From positions 28,373 to 92,372 of the forward strand of contig SHMT01000019.1 in assembly GCA_004282745.1 (NCBI GenBank): DNA of 64,000 nucleotides, given 5' to 3'. Under the pieces are notes generated by a model. That model ran no database searches. It was given only the letters and a program-made list of their open reading frames with translations, and was not told the DNA's origin. The translations under genes were made by a program, and so were the position numbers. This document shows positions 1 to 8,600 of this stretch, piece by piece. The DNA is from Candidatus Scalindua sp. SCAELEC01. Its GTDB lineage: Bacteria > Planctomycetota > Brocadiia > Brocadiales > Scalinduaceae. The stretch's first letter is position 1; each line of letters opens with the position of its first letter.

Positions 1-38
1 TTTTTCGATTGAACAAAACCAGAGGCTTAGTAATGCTA

Positions 39-222
39 AGGGTTCAGGAAAAAATAACTTGTTGTTTTATAGCGCTCAGTTTTAGATCAGATTTGGTCAA
101 TCTGATCGAGCGGAACCGCAGGTGTAGCCTGAGCTACAGCGAGGATACTGCGAGTGAAGAGCGGCCGAAGGTGGCCTGAAAATGAGATGCAAGAACGACA
201 AGTTATTCTTTCCTGAACCCTA
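39..222 (+). repeat. Family A inverted-end repeat, copy A1
   Basis: Starts AGGGTTCAGGAAAAAATA and ends with the near-exact inverse (TTCTTTCCTGAACCCT), giving imperfect terminal inverted repeats of about 28 bp. The interior holds a short palindrome around ATCAGATTTGGTCAATCTGAT. The same interior, in the opposite orientation, recurs at 20945-21160 and 61975-62187. There is no transposase inside, so it looks like a MITE-type non-autonomous element. The rest of 1-343 shows no gene. Confidence 0.8.
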
Positions 223-343
223 AGTCGAGGATTTTGTGATTGAGAAAAACCTAAAGTCAGGTGAAATCGGGTTCTGAAAACCGAAAACCAGTTTGTGTTG
301 GGAATATATAAGATAAACTCCAAGTTCATAAAGGATACGACAA

Positions 344-1018
344 GTGAAAATACTGATTGTAGAAGATGAAGCGACATTGGCAAAGAACCTGAAAAAGGGC
401 TTTGAAGAAAACTCTTTTGTAGTTGATCTCGCATATAATGGTACGGATGGCTTACATCAAGCTACCCATGAAAGTTACGATATTATTATCCTGGACATAA
501 TGCTCCCCCAACATGATGGATTGGAAATACTAACTCGTTTACGCCATGACGGGATACGTACCCCCGTAATTTTTCTCACCGCGAAGGATTCTATAGAAGA
601 GAAGGTAAACGGATTAAATAGCGGGGCTGATGATTATGTCATAAAACCTTTCTCTTTTCACGAACTATTAGCCCGTGTCCGTGTCTGTTTACGAAGAGCA
701 TCACATACTACAGATGTAATACTAAAAGTAAACGGTTTAACACTCGACCCCATAGTACGAAAAGTATTTAGGGATGAGAAGAGGGTAGACCTGTCACCAA
801 TTGAATTTTCCCTCCTGGAATATATGATGCGTCACTCAGGTCAGGTAGTGACGCGAACAATGATTTCTGAACATGTGTGGGACTCCAATTTTGAAGGCTT
901 CAGTAATGTAGTAGACGTACATATCGCCAAGTTGAGGATTAAGATAGACAAGAAACACGAAAAAAAATTGATCCATACCGTAAGAGGAGTAGGTTATGTT
1001 ATTGAAGAACGGGACTAG
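344..1018 (+). CDS. OmpR/PhoB-family response regulator
   Basis: Transcription factor of a two-component system, 224 residues, the usual family length. The receiver domain (about 1-115) shows the acidic pocket E7/D8, the phosphoacceptor D51 in ILDIMLP, T79 and K101 followed by P102. A winged-helix DNA-binding domain fills about 125-222 and ends in the typical HTVRGVGYVI. The start is GTG with AAGGA upstream. It overlaps the following kinase by 23 bases, so the two are translationally coupled partners. Sequence style is closest to the CusR/CopR metal-response group, but the inducing signal cannot be read from sequence. Confidence 0.93.
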   Translation: MKILIVEDEATLAKNLKKGFEENSFVVDLAYNGTDGLHQATHESYDIIILDIMLPQHDGLEILTRLRHDGIRTPVIFLTAKDSIEEKVNGLNSGADDYVIKPFSFHELLARVRVCLRRASHTTDVILKVNGLTLDPIVRKVFRDEKRVDLSPIEFSLLEYMMRHSGQVVTRTMISEHVWDSNFEGFSNVVDVHIAKLRIKIDKKHEKKLIHTVRGVGYVIEERD

Positions 1019-2432
1019 AGTGTATAAATCAATTGGTTTTAAAATTACGGCATGGTACTCACTATCTGTTTTCATCATATTGCTTATAGCCTCAGGATTT
1101 TTGTATTATCGTTTAAGTCACAAGCTAAATAAGGAAGTTAACCATATACTTATCGATGAAAGCGGAGATGTATTGCAAGATATCTTAGATGACACATTAA
1201 CTCAAAACAATTTAAGCGTTGCAATTGAGAAGGAGACTTCTAATGCGAAATACTTTAAGTTATCTGCAAGATTGCTTGATATTGACCAAAATACCGTAGT
1301 CTGTTCAGCAAATTTTTTTGCACCAGACCTAAAGACTTCCGAAAGATCCATTACACACGCAAAAAATGGGAAATTTGGATTTGATACGATACGGATTGAG
1401 GGTATAGAATCCCCCTACCGCTTGATAACAAGGCCTGTATATATCGATAACGCCTTAAAGTATTATCTTCAGGTGGGTATCTATCTGAAGCACACACAGA
1501 AAATAGTGGAAAATTTGTTAGAAAATTTTGCAATGCTGATACCCTCCCTCATGATAATCTCTATTTTTTGTGGCTGGCTCATTTCAAGGAGGAGTTTAAG
1601 GCCCATTAAAGACATTACTAATGCAACACGGGAAATAACCATATTTAATTTAAATAAGAGGCTGAGCATTGCCCATACCGGAGATGAATTGGATAAATTA
1701 ACAAACACCATTAATCACATGCTTGATAGACTTGAGAATTCTTTTAAGAGGACAATCCAGTTTACGTCTGATGCATCTCATGAGCTCAGGACGCCCATTG
1801 CTGCCCTCAAAACCGGAATTGAAGTCACTCTTTCAAGGGACCGGTCCCCAGAAGAGTACTCTCTCTTACTCATAAATAATTTAAGGGTGTTAGAAAGATT
1901 GACCAGTATGATCAATGATTTATTAGAATTATCAAGAACAGATTCAGACGCAAATATATTACACCTGAAATCGATCAATTTAAGCAATATATTAATGGAG
2001 CTGCATAAAAAATTCATGGTAATATCGAAAACAAAGAAAATAACAATACTCATTGAGGCAGTACCGGATATTCACATCAACGGGGATGAGGATCTATTGC
2101 GTCGCCTCTTTTCCAATCTCCTTGGCAATGCAGTTAAATATACTTTAGTCGAAGGTCAAGTATGTGTCTCTCTCAAAGATGGAGAGAGTGAGATTATCGT
2201 CACTATTGAGGATACGGGTATCGGTATACCAGAAACGCAACGAGGGAAGATCTTTGATCGTTTCTACCGTGTTGACCCGTCACGTACCAGCGAAACAGGT
2301 GGTGCCGGTTTAGGGTTGAGTATCTGCAAGAGTATAGTAGAACTCCACAACGGCACAATAGCGGTAAAAAGCACGATAAACGTTGGTAGTACGTTTATCG
2401 TGCACCTTCCCAAAAACCACGCCCACCCATGA
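996..2432 (+). CDS. Membrane sensor histidine kinase
   Basis: Partner kinase of the preceding regulator, 478 residues. Membrane helices at about 17-38 and 178-197 bracket a ~140-residue periplasmic sensor region. A HAMP linker follows (200-252), then HisKA with the phosphorylated H262 in SDASHELRTP and an ATPase domain with N box (N374, N378), DTGIG at 406-410 and GAGLGLSI at 436-443. ATG start preceded by AGGAGTAGG inside the regulator gene. Domain order matches CusS-type kinases. No metal-binding cluster is obvious in the sensor region, so ligand is unassigned. Confidence 0.93.
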   Translation: MLLKNGTRVYKSIGFKITAWYSLSVFIILLIASGFLYYRLSHKLNKEVNHILIDESGDVLQDILDDTLTQNNLSVAIEKETSNAKYFKLSARLLDIDQNTVVCSANFFAPDLKTSERSITHAKNGKFGFDTIRIEGIESPYRLITRPVYIDNALKYYLQVGIYLKHTQKIVENLLENFAMLIPSLMIISIFCGWLISRRSLRPIKDITNATREITIFNLNKRLSIAHTGDELDKLTNTINHMLDRLENSFKRTIQFTSDASHELRTPIAALKTGIEVTLSRDRSPEEYSLLLINNLRVLERLTSMINDLLELSRTDSDANILHLKSINLSNILMELHKKFMVISKTKKITILIEAVPDIHINGDEDLLRRLFSNLLGNAVKYTLVEGQVCVSLKDGESEIIVTIEDTGIGIPETQRGKIFDRFYRVDPSRTSETGGAGLGLSICKSIVELHNGTIAVKSTINVGSTFIVHLPKNHAHP

Positions 2433-2487
2433 ACGCCTTATCTCTTTCTCATAATCTTTTTAGCATATATATTGAGTTGTATTAACT

Positions 2488-3705
2488 ATGAAGCAAATTA
2501 AGATAAAAGATACTATATATTGGGTAGGGGCAGTCGACCCAGACATGAAAACATTCGACTTAGTGTTTAAGACGGACCACGGTACTACGTACAACTCCTA
2601 CCTCATTATGGACAGAAAGACGGCCTTGATTGATACCGTTAAAGAGCCATTTACCGAAGATTTCATTGTAAAGATTACAGCCCTCATTGATCCAAAGCGT
2701 ATTGACTTCATCGTCATAAGTCATACCGAGCCTGACCATTCCGGCGCACTCCTCAAATTATTAAAACTCGCAGGGAATGCAAAGATCATTATTTCGAAGT
2801 CAGGGGGTAATTTACTCAGAGAAATAACCAATACATCTCTTGACGTAATGTTCATTGAAGAGCATGAGAGTATTAACCTGGGGACACACAATCTTACATT
2901 TATTCCTACTCCGTACTTACACTGGCCTGATGCATTCGTCACCTATATCGAAAAGGAAAAAATTATTTTCACGTGTGACATATTCGGCTCACACTTTTGC
3001 GATGAAAGGATGTTCGATGACGTAATCGGTGATTTTGATTACTCTTTCGAATATTACTATGACTGCATAATGAGGCCTTTTAAACCATATGTCCTCAAGG
3101 CAATGGAAAAATTTCGAAAGATAAACGTTACTGTTATTGCACCGGGACATGGCCCGATTTTACGTACGGATCCCGGGAAATATATTGAGAGATACTCTCG
3201 CTGGAGTCAAAATGAGGTGCATGAGAAAAAGAGGGTCTTAGTACTTTATCTCAGCGTATACGGCAATACAAAAAGAGTAGCAGAGGCAATTGCCGGAGGG
3301 ATATCAGAGGAGAACATGGACGTTATCCTATTTGATATTAATGATTCTGATTATGAGGAAATACGGAACGAGATAGAGGATGCAGATGGCATACTTGTTG
3401 GCAGCCCTACTATTGCCGGTGATGCACCCGGACCAATATGGCATGCACTTTCCCTTATTTCTACGGTGAAATCAAATATTAGACTAGGTGCTGCTTTTGG
3501 TTCTTATGGTTGGAGCGGTGAAGCAACGGGAATGATTGAGGAGAGGCTAAAGGGCCTTCACATAAAGCTCCACAAACCATCACTGAAAATAAGGCTGGTT
3601 CCAGATGGTAAGTCTTTAGTAGAATGTCACAAATTTGGAAAGATATTTGCGAATGCATTAGGGCTCATTTTATTTAGACGGTCTTGGAGCAGGAATACCA
3701 GATAA
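2488..3705 (+). CDS. Flavodiiron protein (FprA/NorV-type oxygen or NO reductase)
   Basis: Cytoplasmic reductase that reduces O2 to water or NO to N2O. The beta-lactamase-like diiron domain (1-245) has the ligand set H79, E81, D83, H84, H145, D164 and H221. A flavodoxin domain follows with the FMN loop SVYGNT at 256-261. No rubredoxin domain is fused. The length (405) is normal, but the last ~14 residues (after FANAL) are not native: the reading frame runs into the inserted DUF2442 segment. A second copy of the last ~97 bases of the true 3' end, with a different tail (DQRLDMW..), lies at 4267-4404. The enzyme core is intact, so activity is probably kept. Confidence 0.93.
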   Translation: MKQIKIKDTIYWVGAVDPDMKTFDLVFKTDHGTTYNSYLIMDRKTALIDTVKEPFTEDFIVKITALIDPKRIDFIVISHTEPDHSGALLKLLKLAGNAKIIISKSGGNLLREITNTSLDVMFIEEHESINLGTHNLTFIPTPYLHWPDAFVTYIEKEKIIFTCDIFGSHFCDERMFDDVIGDFDYSFEYYYDCIMRPFKPYVLKAMEKFRKINVTVIAPGHGPILRTDPGKYIERYSRWSQNEVHEKKRVLVLYLSVYGNTKRVAEAIAGGISEENMDVILFDINDSDYEEIRNEIEDADGILVGSPTIAGDAPGPIWHALSLISTVKSNIRLGAAFGSYGWSGEATGMIEERLKGLHIKLHKPSLKIRLVPDGKSLVECHKFGKIFANALGLILFRRSWSRNTR

Positions 3706-3933
3706 CATTCCTTCCGCACTTAAATCTTCATCAATTTGTGGCCAATGAACAGCCAGACCATCACCGATAATCTCATAATCAGCTCTTTGTTCAGGTGTGG
3801 CTTCTGACAGTCTCCATGACCAGGCAAGTGGTACACTTATTGTTCTCCCATCAAGAAGGTTTGCTGATATTGTATCCTCGCTCATGCTGATGTCCTTTAT
3901 TCTAACCTCCTTAATTTTTACCGCAATGTTCAT
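3670..3933 (-). CDS. DUF2442 domain protein, copy 1
   Basis: Small protein of 87 residues with the DUF2442 signature (LLDGRTISVPLAWSWRL near 27-43, then HWPQIDEDLS). It overlaps the upstream DUF4160 gene by 23 bases, the usual pairing for these families, which often travel together as small mobile two-gene cassettes; a toxin-antitoxin role has been suggested for such pairs but is not shown here. Its 3' end overlaps the end of the flavodiiron gene on the other strand. A nearly identical copy lies at 4600-4863. Confidence 0.8.
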   Translation of the reverse strand: MNIAVKIKEVRIKDISMSEDTISANLLDGRTISVPLAWSWRLSEATPEQRADYEIIGDGLAVHWPQIDEDLSAEGMLSGIPAPRPSK

Positions 3934-4153
3934 TCCATGTCTCCACGATTATGTCTCTTTTCTTTAAAATAATCTTTCGGATATCATTTAATTCTTTCGG
4001 AGAAAATCCATAGTTATTGCTCAAATTAATAGGGTCTAACCAAAACTTACAAATCATTTTTTCCCTTTGAACATGTACATGCATAGGTTCATTACAGTCA
4101 AAGCTACAGAAGAAAAAACGATATTTCCCTGAAATATTCTTAATCGTTGGCAT
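3911..4153 (-). CDS. DUF4160 domain protein
   Basis: About 80 residues starting MPTIKNISG; the frame is open to 4171 but the family begins at MPT, so 4153 is chosen. Contains the family hallmarks YRFFFCSFDCNEPMHVHVQ and KFWLDPINLSNNYGFSP followed by a C-terminal helix. It is the first gene of a two-gene unit with DUF2442. Function unknown. The unit sits inside the duplicated 3' end of the flavodiiron gene, which points to recent arrival. Confidence 0.75.
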   Translation of the reverse strand: MPTIKNISGKYRFFFCSFDCNEPMHVHVQREKMICKFWLDPINLSNNYGFSPKELNDIRKIILKKRDIIVETWNEHCGKN

Positions 4154-4266
4154 GCAAACATGTCCAAACATCTTTACACAAACTTATTGGTATAATATTT
4201 CTTCTCAGGAACGTAATATTATCAAAAAGACATTTGGAATGGAAGCATTTAAATAGTAGAAATATG

Positions 4267-4404
4267 AAGCTCCGCAGAACATCACTGAAAATAAGGCTGG
4301 TTCCCGATGATAAGTCTTTAGTGGAATGTCACAAATTCGGAAAGATATTTGCAAATGCCTTAGACCAGAGATTGGATATGTGGAATGATAGGCAACCGGA
4401 GTAG
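4267..4404 (+). pseudogene. Displaced duplicate of the flavodiiron gene 3' end
   Basis: Bases 4267-4363 repeat 3565-3661 with few changes and encode SLKIRLVPD.KSLVECHK and FGKIFANAL, the end of the flavodoxin domain. Here the frame continues to DQRLDMWNDRQPE and a stop, which is probably the original C terminus of the flavodiiron protein. The 702-base offset is filled by the DUF2442/DUF4160 cassette. It has no start or promoter of its own and is a remnant. Confidence 0.8.
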
Positions 4405-4453
4405 CCTGGGTTCCAGAGACTGTTGCTTGCAGACGTGGGAGGGAGTCTTTATT

Positions 4454-4602
4454 TAGTGTTTGAACGAAAACTACCCATCTACGGCGTTGCTGCAACAATG
4501 ACGTAATCCTCACGTACTTGAGTACGCTCCGGTTACGTCATTATTTCGCGCCTTGTACCTGGGCAGTTTTGGTTCAAACACTGGGTTTTCGTTCACGCAC
4601 TA
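4454..4602 (+). repeat. Family B repeat, copy B1
   Basis: 149-bp element beginning TAGTGTTTGAACGAAAAC and ending GGTTTTCGTTCACGCACTA (inverse). Inner arms are also complementary (AAAACTACCC with GGGCAGTTTT), and the centre holds the palindrome ACGTACTTGAGTACG, so a single strand could fold into one long hairpin. Its last bases supply the stop codon of the second DUF2442 gene. Confidence 0.85.
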
Positions 4603-4863
4603 GTTAGACGGTCTTGGAGCAGGAATACCAGATAACATTCCTTCCGCACTTATATCTTCATCAATTTGTGGCCAATGCACAGCCATACCATCACCGATAA
4701 TCTCATAATCAGCTCTTTGCTCAGGTGTGGCTTCTGACAGTCTCCATGACCAGGCAAGTGGTACACTTATTGTTCTCCCATCAAGAAGGTTTGCTGATAT
4801 TGTATCCTCGCTCATGCTGATGTCCTTTATTCTAACCTCCTTAATTTTTACCGCAATGTTCAT
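4600..4863 (-). CDS. DUF2442 domain protein, copy 2
   Basis: 87 residues, differing from copy 1 at only four positions (L59M, L71I and the last residue among them). Its stop codon TAG is formed by the end of repeat B1. The partner DUF4160 gene is missing: identity with copy 1 stops at 4900, right after the shared TCTTTAAAAT, and the sequence jumps to a stretch that resembles the region upstream of DUF4160 in copy 1. It therefore lacks its usual upstream partner and may not be expressed. Confidence 0.6.
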   Translation of the reverse strand: MNIAVKIKEVRIKDISMSEDTISANLLDGRTISVPLAWSWRLSEATPEQRADYEIIGDGMAVHWPQIDEDISAEGMLSGIPAPRPSN

Positions 4864-4900
4864 TCCATGTCTCCACGATTATGTCTCTTTTCTTTAAAAT
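4605..4900 (+). repeat. Direct repeat of 3675-3970 (DUF2442 segment)
   Basis: About 296 bases nearly identical to 3675-3970. Covers the whole DUF2442 gene plus the first bases of the DUF4160 gene. Ends at TCTTTAAAAT in both copies. High identity implies a recent duplication. Confidence 0.85.
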
Positions 4901-4916
4901 TATATTTCTTCTCATG

Positions 4917-5002
4917 AACACTATTTAACCTGGCCATCACCTTCTCTTAATGTTTGATTTGATACAGTAAGAATGTTAGTTACCAGAATGATTGGAATGA
5001 GT
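4917..5002 (+). repeat. 86-bp direct repeat, copy F1
   Basis: Shares about 90 percent identity with 8461-8546 (AACACTATTTAA start, TTGGAATGAGT end). A weaker third resemblance lies at about 5470-5520. No inverted ends and no coding capacity seen. Confidence 0.7.
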
Positions 5003-5550
5003 TAAAACAACTAGGCTTTGAGCAGTCTCTATATAAAATATTCGGATAGGTTTGACTCCGCATATTATTGTAGTCTGCGAGGGATCACCAAAGAATGTCT
5101 TATAAAGTTTTCCTTTGGCGAGTGTTGGTAACACTATGTTTGAAATTTTACTCTTCTAAGTCTTTTTTATGGTAGGTCTTGGTATTTATCAGAAGTTTAA
5201 TGTAAAAGCTGAGAATGACACAAATATGGTTGTTAAAATAAATAAGGAAATTCAATTTATGAGTAAAAAACCTGCAAAGGAGTTTTTTAATAGGAAACAA
5301 CATGGAGAGATTTAAGCTTCTGTATAAGGGTAAGATTTTGATTGTTGTACTGGAAGGGGTTAATAATAAAATCAAAGTCATCATAAGAAATGCATATGGT
5401 ATCTGAGATAAGCGATGCTTTTACCTTTGTCTATATGGTGATTGAATAATTTTAAGACATTAATATTTCTCAATCTTTACCTCACCTTATCTTTATGTTT
5501 AATTGTTATCGTATGAATGACTTTAATAAGTAAAAGTAGAATTCTTTTGA
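5003..5550. other. Gene-free stretch
   Basis: No convincing gene. Short open frames (for example 5148-5384 minus) lack family resemblance and ribosome sites. Translation of the plus strand gives broken pieces such as KFNVKAENDTNMVVKINKE that could be a decayed gene, but I cannot name it. Confidence 0.5.
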
Positions 5551-5571
5551 TTGAACTCACACAATAGTGGT

Positions 5572-6321
5572 ATGTTAAAAACAAAGAGTAAAGACAAAAT
5601 ATTTGCTGATAAGAAAGACAAGATGTCTGACTTTAATTTCGGAAAGGAGACGGCTGGCGTATTCGATGATATGCTTGAACGCTCCGTCCCTTTTTATAAA
5701 GAACTGCAAAGGATGATGTGCGAAATAGCCGTCGACTTTGCGGCGGACGGTACCAATATCTATGATCTGGGATGCTCTACCGGTATTACCCTTTTCAACA
5801 TATATGAGGCGGTAAAAAAGGATGTCAAATACATTGGAATTGACTCTTCTCAGGATATGCTGGACAGGTGTCGGGCAAGGTTTTCCGGAAACAATTCAAC
5901 AAATCAATATTCTCTTATTTGCACGGACTTAAACAATGGTGTTAATATCACAAACGCATCGGTTGTGGTCATGAATCTAACACTGCAGTTTGTACGTCCA
6001 TTACATCGGGAACAATTAATAAAAAATATCTGTAATGGATTAAATACAAACGGTTGTTTAATCCTTTTAGAGAAAGTCCTGGGCAACAACTCCGACTTTA
6101 ACAGGATGTTTATAAAATACTACTATGAGATGAAGAAAAGAAATGGATATACGGAATTGGAAATAGCACAAAAAAGAGAAGCATTAGAAAACATTCTCAT
6201 ACCATACCGATTAGACGAGAATAAAGATCTATTAAAAAAATCCGGTTTTGCCCACTGCGATACTTTCTTCAAATGGTATAACTTTTGTGGTCTGGTAGCA
6301 TTGAAAAGCAGTTTCCGATAA
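5572..6321 (+). CDS. cmoA: Carboxy-S-adenosyl-L-methionine synthase CmoA
   Basis: Makes carboxy-SAM from SAM and prephenate, used for the cmo5U modification of wobble uridine in tRNA. About 249 residues, class I methyltransferase fold with YDLGCSTG (motif I), IGIDSSQDML, and the family-specific NLTLQFVRP, RNGYTELEIAQKRE (containing the arginine of the carboxylate site in the family) and FKWYNFCGLVALK at the C terminus. ATG at 5572 is preferred because the homologous region begins soon after; a TTG at 5551 would add seven residues. CmoB is not in this window. Stands alone between repeats. Confidence 0.9.
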   Translation: MLKTKSKDKIFADKKDKMSDFNFGKETAGVFDDMLERSVPFYKELQRMMCEIAVDFAADGTNIYDLGCSTGITLFNIYEAVKKDVKYIGIDSSQDMLDRCRARFSGNNSTNQYSLICTDLNNGVNITNASVVVMNLTLQFVRPLHREQLIKNICNGLNTNGCLILLEKVLGNNSDFNRMFIKYYYEMKKRNGYTELEIAQKREALENILIPYRLDENKDLLKKSGFAHCDTFFKWYNFCGLVALKSSFR

Positions 6322-6367
6322 TCTCACCAATAATATCTCTGCTTCCTGATGCAAAGCAGAATAATAT

Positions 6368-6533
6368 TATACTCATCTCATAATGGTTTTCGGATAATGT
6401 CCGAGATAAAATTGAGCGAGTAAAGTCCTCGGCGCCTGTCCGGGGATACCTTCACCAAGATTTGGTTTCCAGCCCGCCCGGCCTGTCAACCGTTCGGACG
6501 GGTAAAACCGGAAACCAAATCGGTTTTAGTATA
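6368..6533 (+). repeat. Family C two-hairpin repeat, copy C1
   Basis: Bounded by TATACTCATCTCATAATGG and GGTTTTAGTATA. The first part is an almost perfect hairpin (left arm pairs with GATAAAATTGAGCGAG). A spacer (about 6424-6458) follows, then a second hairpin GATTTGGTTTCC / GGAAACCAAATC. It lies just upstream of the methyltransferase start at 6547. In the frame that is open in copy C2 this copy carries a TAA. Confidence 0.85.
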
Positions 6534-6546
6534 TCTGATACAGATA

Positions 6547-7323
6547 ATGAAGAGCATGAGTGAAATTAAAATACCCTACGGTACAGGCTTTTTCAGAAAG
6601 TCTATGATAACTATTGGCAATACCCTGTTTCGATATCGAAATACGATGTTTTTCATTATTGGATTCGTATTGATCATCGGCACAAAACCGGAATATATCT
6701 TTGAAAGTACATTTTATGACAATTGTATGGATATTGCGGGCTTTACTGTAGCCATAATCGGACAGGTTTTAAGGGCTTTGGTGATAGGGAAAGACTACAT
6801 CAAAAGAGGAGGAAGAGATAATAAGATGATGGCGAACAGGTTAGTACAGGGAGGTCTTTTTGCCCATTCCCGTAATCCACTCTACTTTGGAAATATCTTG
6901 ATTATCATTGGTCTGGGTATCATCTATAATTCAGTGTGGGGATATATCACTGCGTATAGTTTCTTCATCTTTGGATATTTGGCCATTGTTATGGCTGAGG
7001 AAGATTTTCTGAGAACAAAGTTTGGTGTGGAGTACGAGGAGTATTGTAACAGGGTCCCCAGATTTATTCCGCGATTTGCCGGAATCAGAAGTACACTGAG
7101 TAATGGAGGCTTCGACTGGTTACGTTTCTTAAGGAAGGAATACAACATGATTTGCATATGGGTCGGTTGCGCTATCGCTTTAAGGATATGGACAGAGATT
7201 CTCCATTTCGGATACACCGCTAGAAAATGGGACATATTGGCCATCTCTTTATGCCTTATACCGATTTTTATTTTTTACTGCGTAACACGTTATTTGAAAA
7301 AACATAAAAGACTATCCACGTAG
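6547..7323 (+). CDS. Isoprenylcysteine carboxyl methyltransferase / PEMT-family membrane methyltransferase
   Basis: Integral membrane SAM-dependent methyltransferase, 258 residues, with about five membrane helices. The ICMT/PEMT signature is clear: GGLFAHSRNPLYFGN at 102-116, then EEDFL at 151-155 and EYEEYCNRVPRFIPRF at 162-177. It is longer than many family members because of an extra C-terminal pair of helices. The natural substrate in bacteria is usually unknown (phospholipid, isoprenoid or other small molecule). It is followed on the same strand by a CPBP protease. Start ATG lies 13 bases after repeat C1. Confidence 0.82.
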   Translation: MKSMSEIKIPYGTGFFRKSMITIGNTLFRYRNTMFFIIGFVLIIGTKPEYIFESTFYDNCMDIAGFTVAIIGQVLRALVIGKDYIKRGGRDNKMMANRLVQGGLFAHSRNPLYFGNILIIIGLGIIYNSVWGYITAYSFFIFGYLAIVMAEEDFLRTKFGVEYEEYCNRVPRFIPRFAGIRSTLSNGGFDWLRFLRKEYNMICIWVGCAIALRIWTEILHFGYTARKWDILAISLCLIPIFIFYCVTRYLKKHKRLST

Positions 7324-7469
7324 GTCTTGATTACTTACCATACCAATAATTATCCAATCAACTTTCCAAATGTTATCTCTTTTACTTTCTTTTAAAGAAA
7401 AACATCCACATTTATTTCTTATGGGGAAAATGCGGGCATTTTGCACTCAACACCTATAAAATCTCATAA

Positions 7470-8405
7470 ATGAAACATTACAAAAAACTCCTACTCTTAT
7501 TTTTAATTATCATAACACTGAGTTGCATTCTTGCCCCTATCGTAAAAATATCTCTGGATTTTATGTTAGAAAAAGGAGAATTATTTGCAGATAGTGTGAA
7601 CTACGAAAATGGAATATATGACTTTGGCAAGGTAATGAGAAGAATATTAATGCTCGCCGCATGTATAGTGTTTGTGATTTTAAGAAAGTCTCTGAAAATT
7701 GGTCCCTTAATGGCTTTGGGCATGACGCTGAATTCTGGATGTTTCAGGAAATTTCTTTTTGGCTTTCTGATAGCTATAATTTCGCTGCTCATTTACTATT
7801 CCCTTGCACTGTATTTCGGCGCATGGCTAATTCATATAGATTATCATTTGGTTGGTATTGTAATATCTAAGATTATCAAATATTTTTTAGTCGGCTGTCT
7901 TATCGGCCTCATTGAAGAGGTATTTTTTAGAGGTTTTATCTTGCAATTCTTTATGGAGGATATGTCCGTAGCAATTGCCATATGCGCAACCAGCGCGATT
8001 TACTCTGTTCTTCACTTTTTCCAGGCTGAGGTTCCTGTTACCAGAGGATTTCAGCCATTTGTCGGTTGTACAACCATGTCACAATTTTTACAACCTCTTT
8101 TTTCCCAATTCACAGAAAACCTGCCATCAATCATTGGACTATTTTTAGTTGGTGTGGTGCTTTCTTATGGATTCCTTCTATCTAAATCATTATTCCTTTC
8201 TATAGGCTTGCACTCAGGATGGGTGTTCATGATGAAGGTTGACGGCCTATTCCTTGTACGGGTTCGTGAGAAGTATGAGTGGGTTTTTGGTAATAGTAAT
8301 CAGTTAGTGACAGGTTTTGTTATATGGAGTTCTTTGATTTGCATCTTATGTATAATAAAGAAGGTTTACCGTAATACTCATAATTTCGAGGCATATCTCA
8401 AATAA
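7470..8405 (+). CDS. CPBP-family (CAAX/Rce1-like) intramembrane protease
   Basis: 311 residues with about eight predicted membrane helices. Motif 1 EEVFFRG gives E149, E150 and R154; motif 2 has H182 in LHFFQAE; motif 3 has H248 in GLHSGWVF. These are the metal-binding and catalytic positions of the ABI/CPBP family that includes eukaryotic Rce1. Inner-membrane enzyme; substrate unknown. It follows an ICMT-like gene on the same strand after 146 bases. Confidence 0.82.
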   Translation: MKHYKKLLLLFLIIITLSCILAPIVKISLDFMLEKGELFADSVNYENGIYDFGKVMRRILMLAACIVFVILRKSLKIGPLMALGMTLNSGCFRKFLFGFLIAIISLLIYYSLALYFGAWLIHIDYHLVGIVISKIIKYFLVGCLIGLIEEVFFRGFILQFFMEDMSVAIAICATSAIYSVLHFFQAEVPVTRGFQPFVGCTTMSQFLQPLFSQFTENLPSIIGLFLVGVVLSYGFLLSKSLFLSIGLHSGWVFMMKVDGLFLVRVREKYEWVFGNSNQLVTGFVIWSSLICILCIIKKVYRNTHNFEAYLK

Positions 8406-8460
8406 TTCGATTTTGGTTCTCATTCATTTCATACGTAGCGTTTAATAATCTCAACTCATT

Positions 8461-8546
8461 AACACTATTTAATCCGGCAATCACCTTCTCTTAATGTTTT
8501 ATTTGATACGGTAAGAATGTTCGTTACCAGACTGATTGGAATGAGT
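8461..8546 (+). repeat. 86-bp direct repeat, copy F2
   Basis: Second copy of 4917-5002 with about eight differences. It lies directly upstream of the first arnT gene and ends 54 bases before its likely start. Confidence 0.7.
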
Positions 8547-8600
8547 ACTTGCAATTAATAATAATTTCTTACTGTGTCAACACCCTTCATGGAAAACAAA

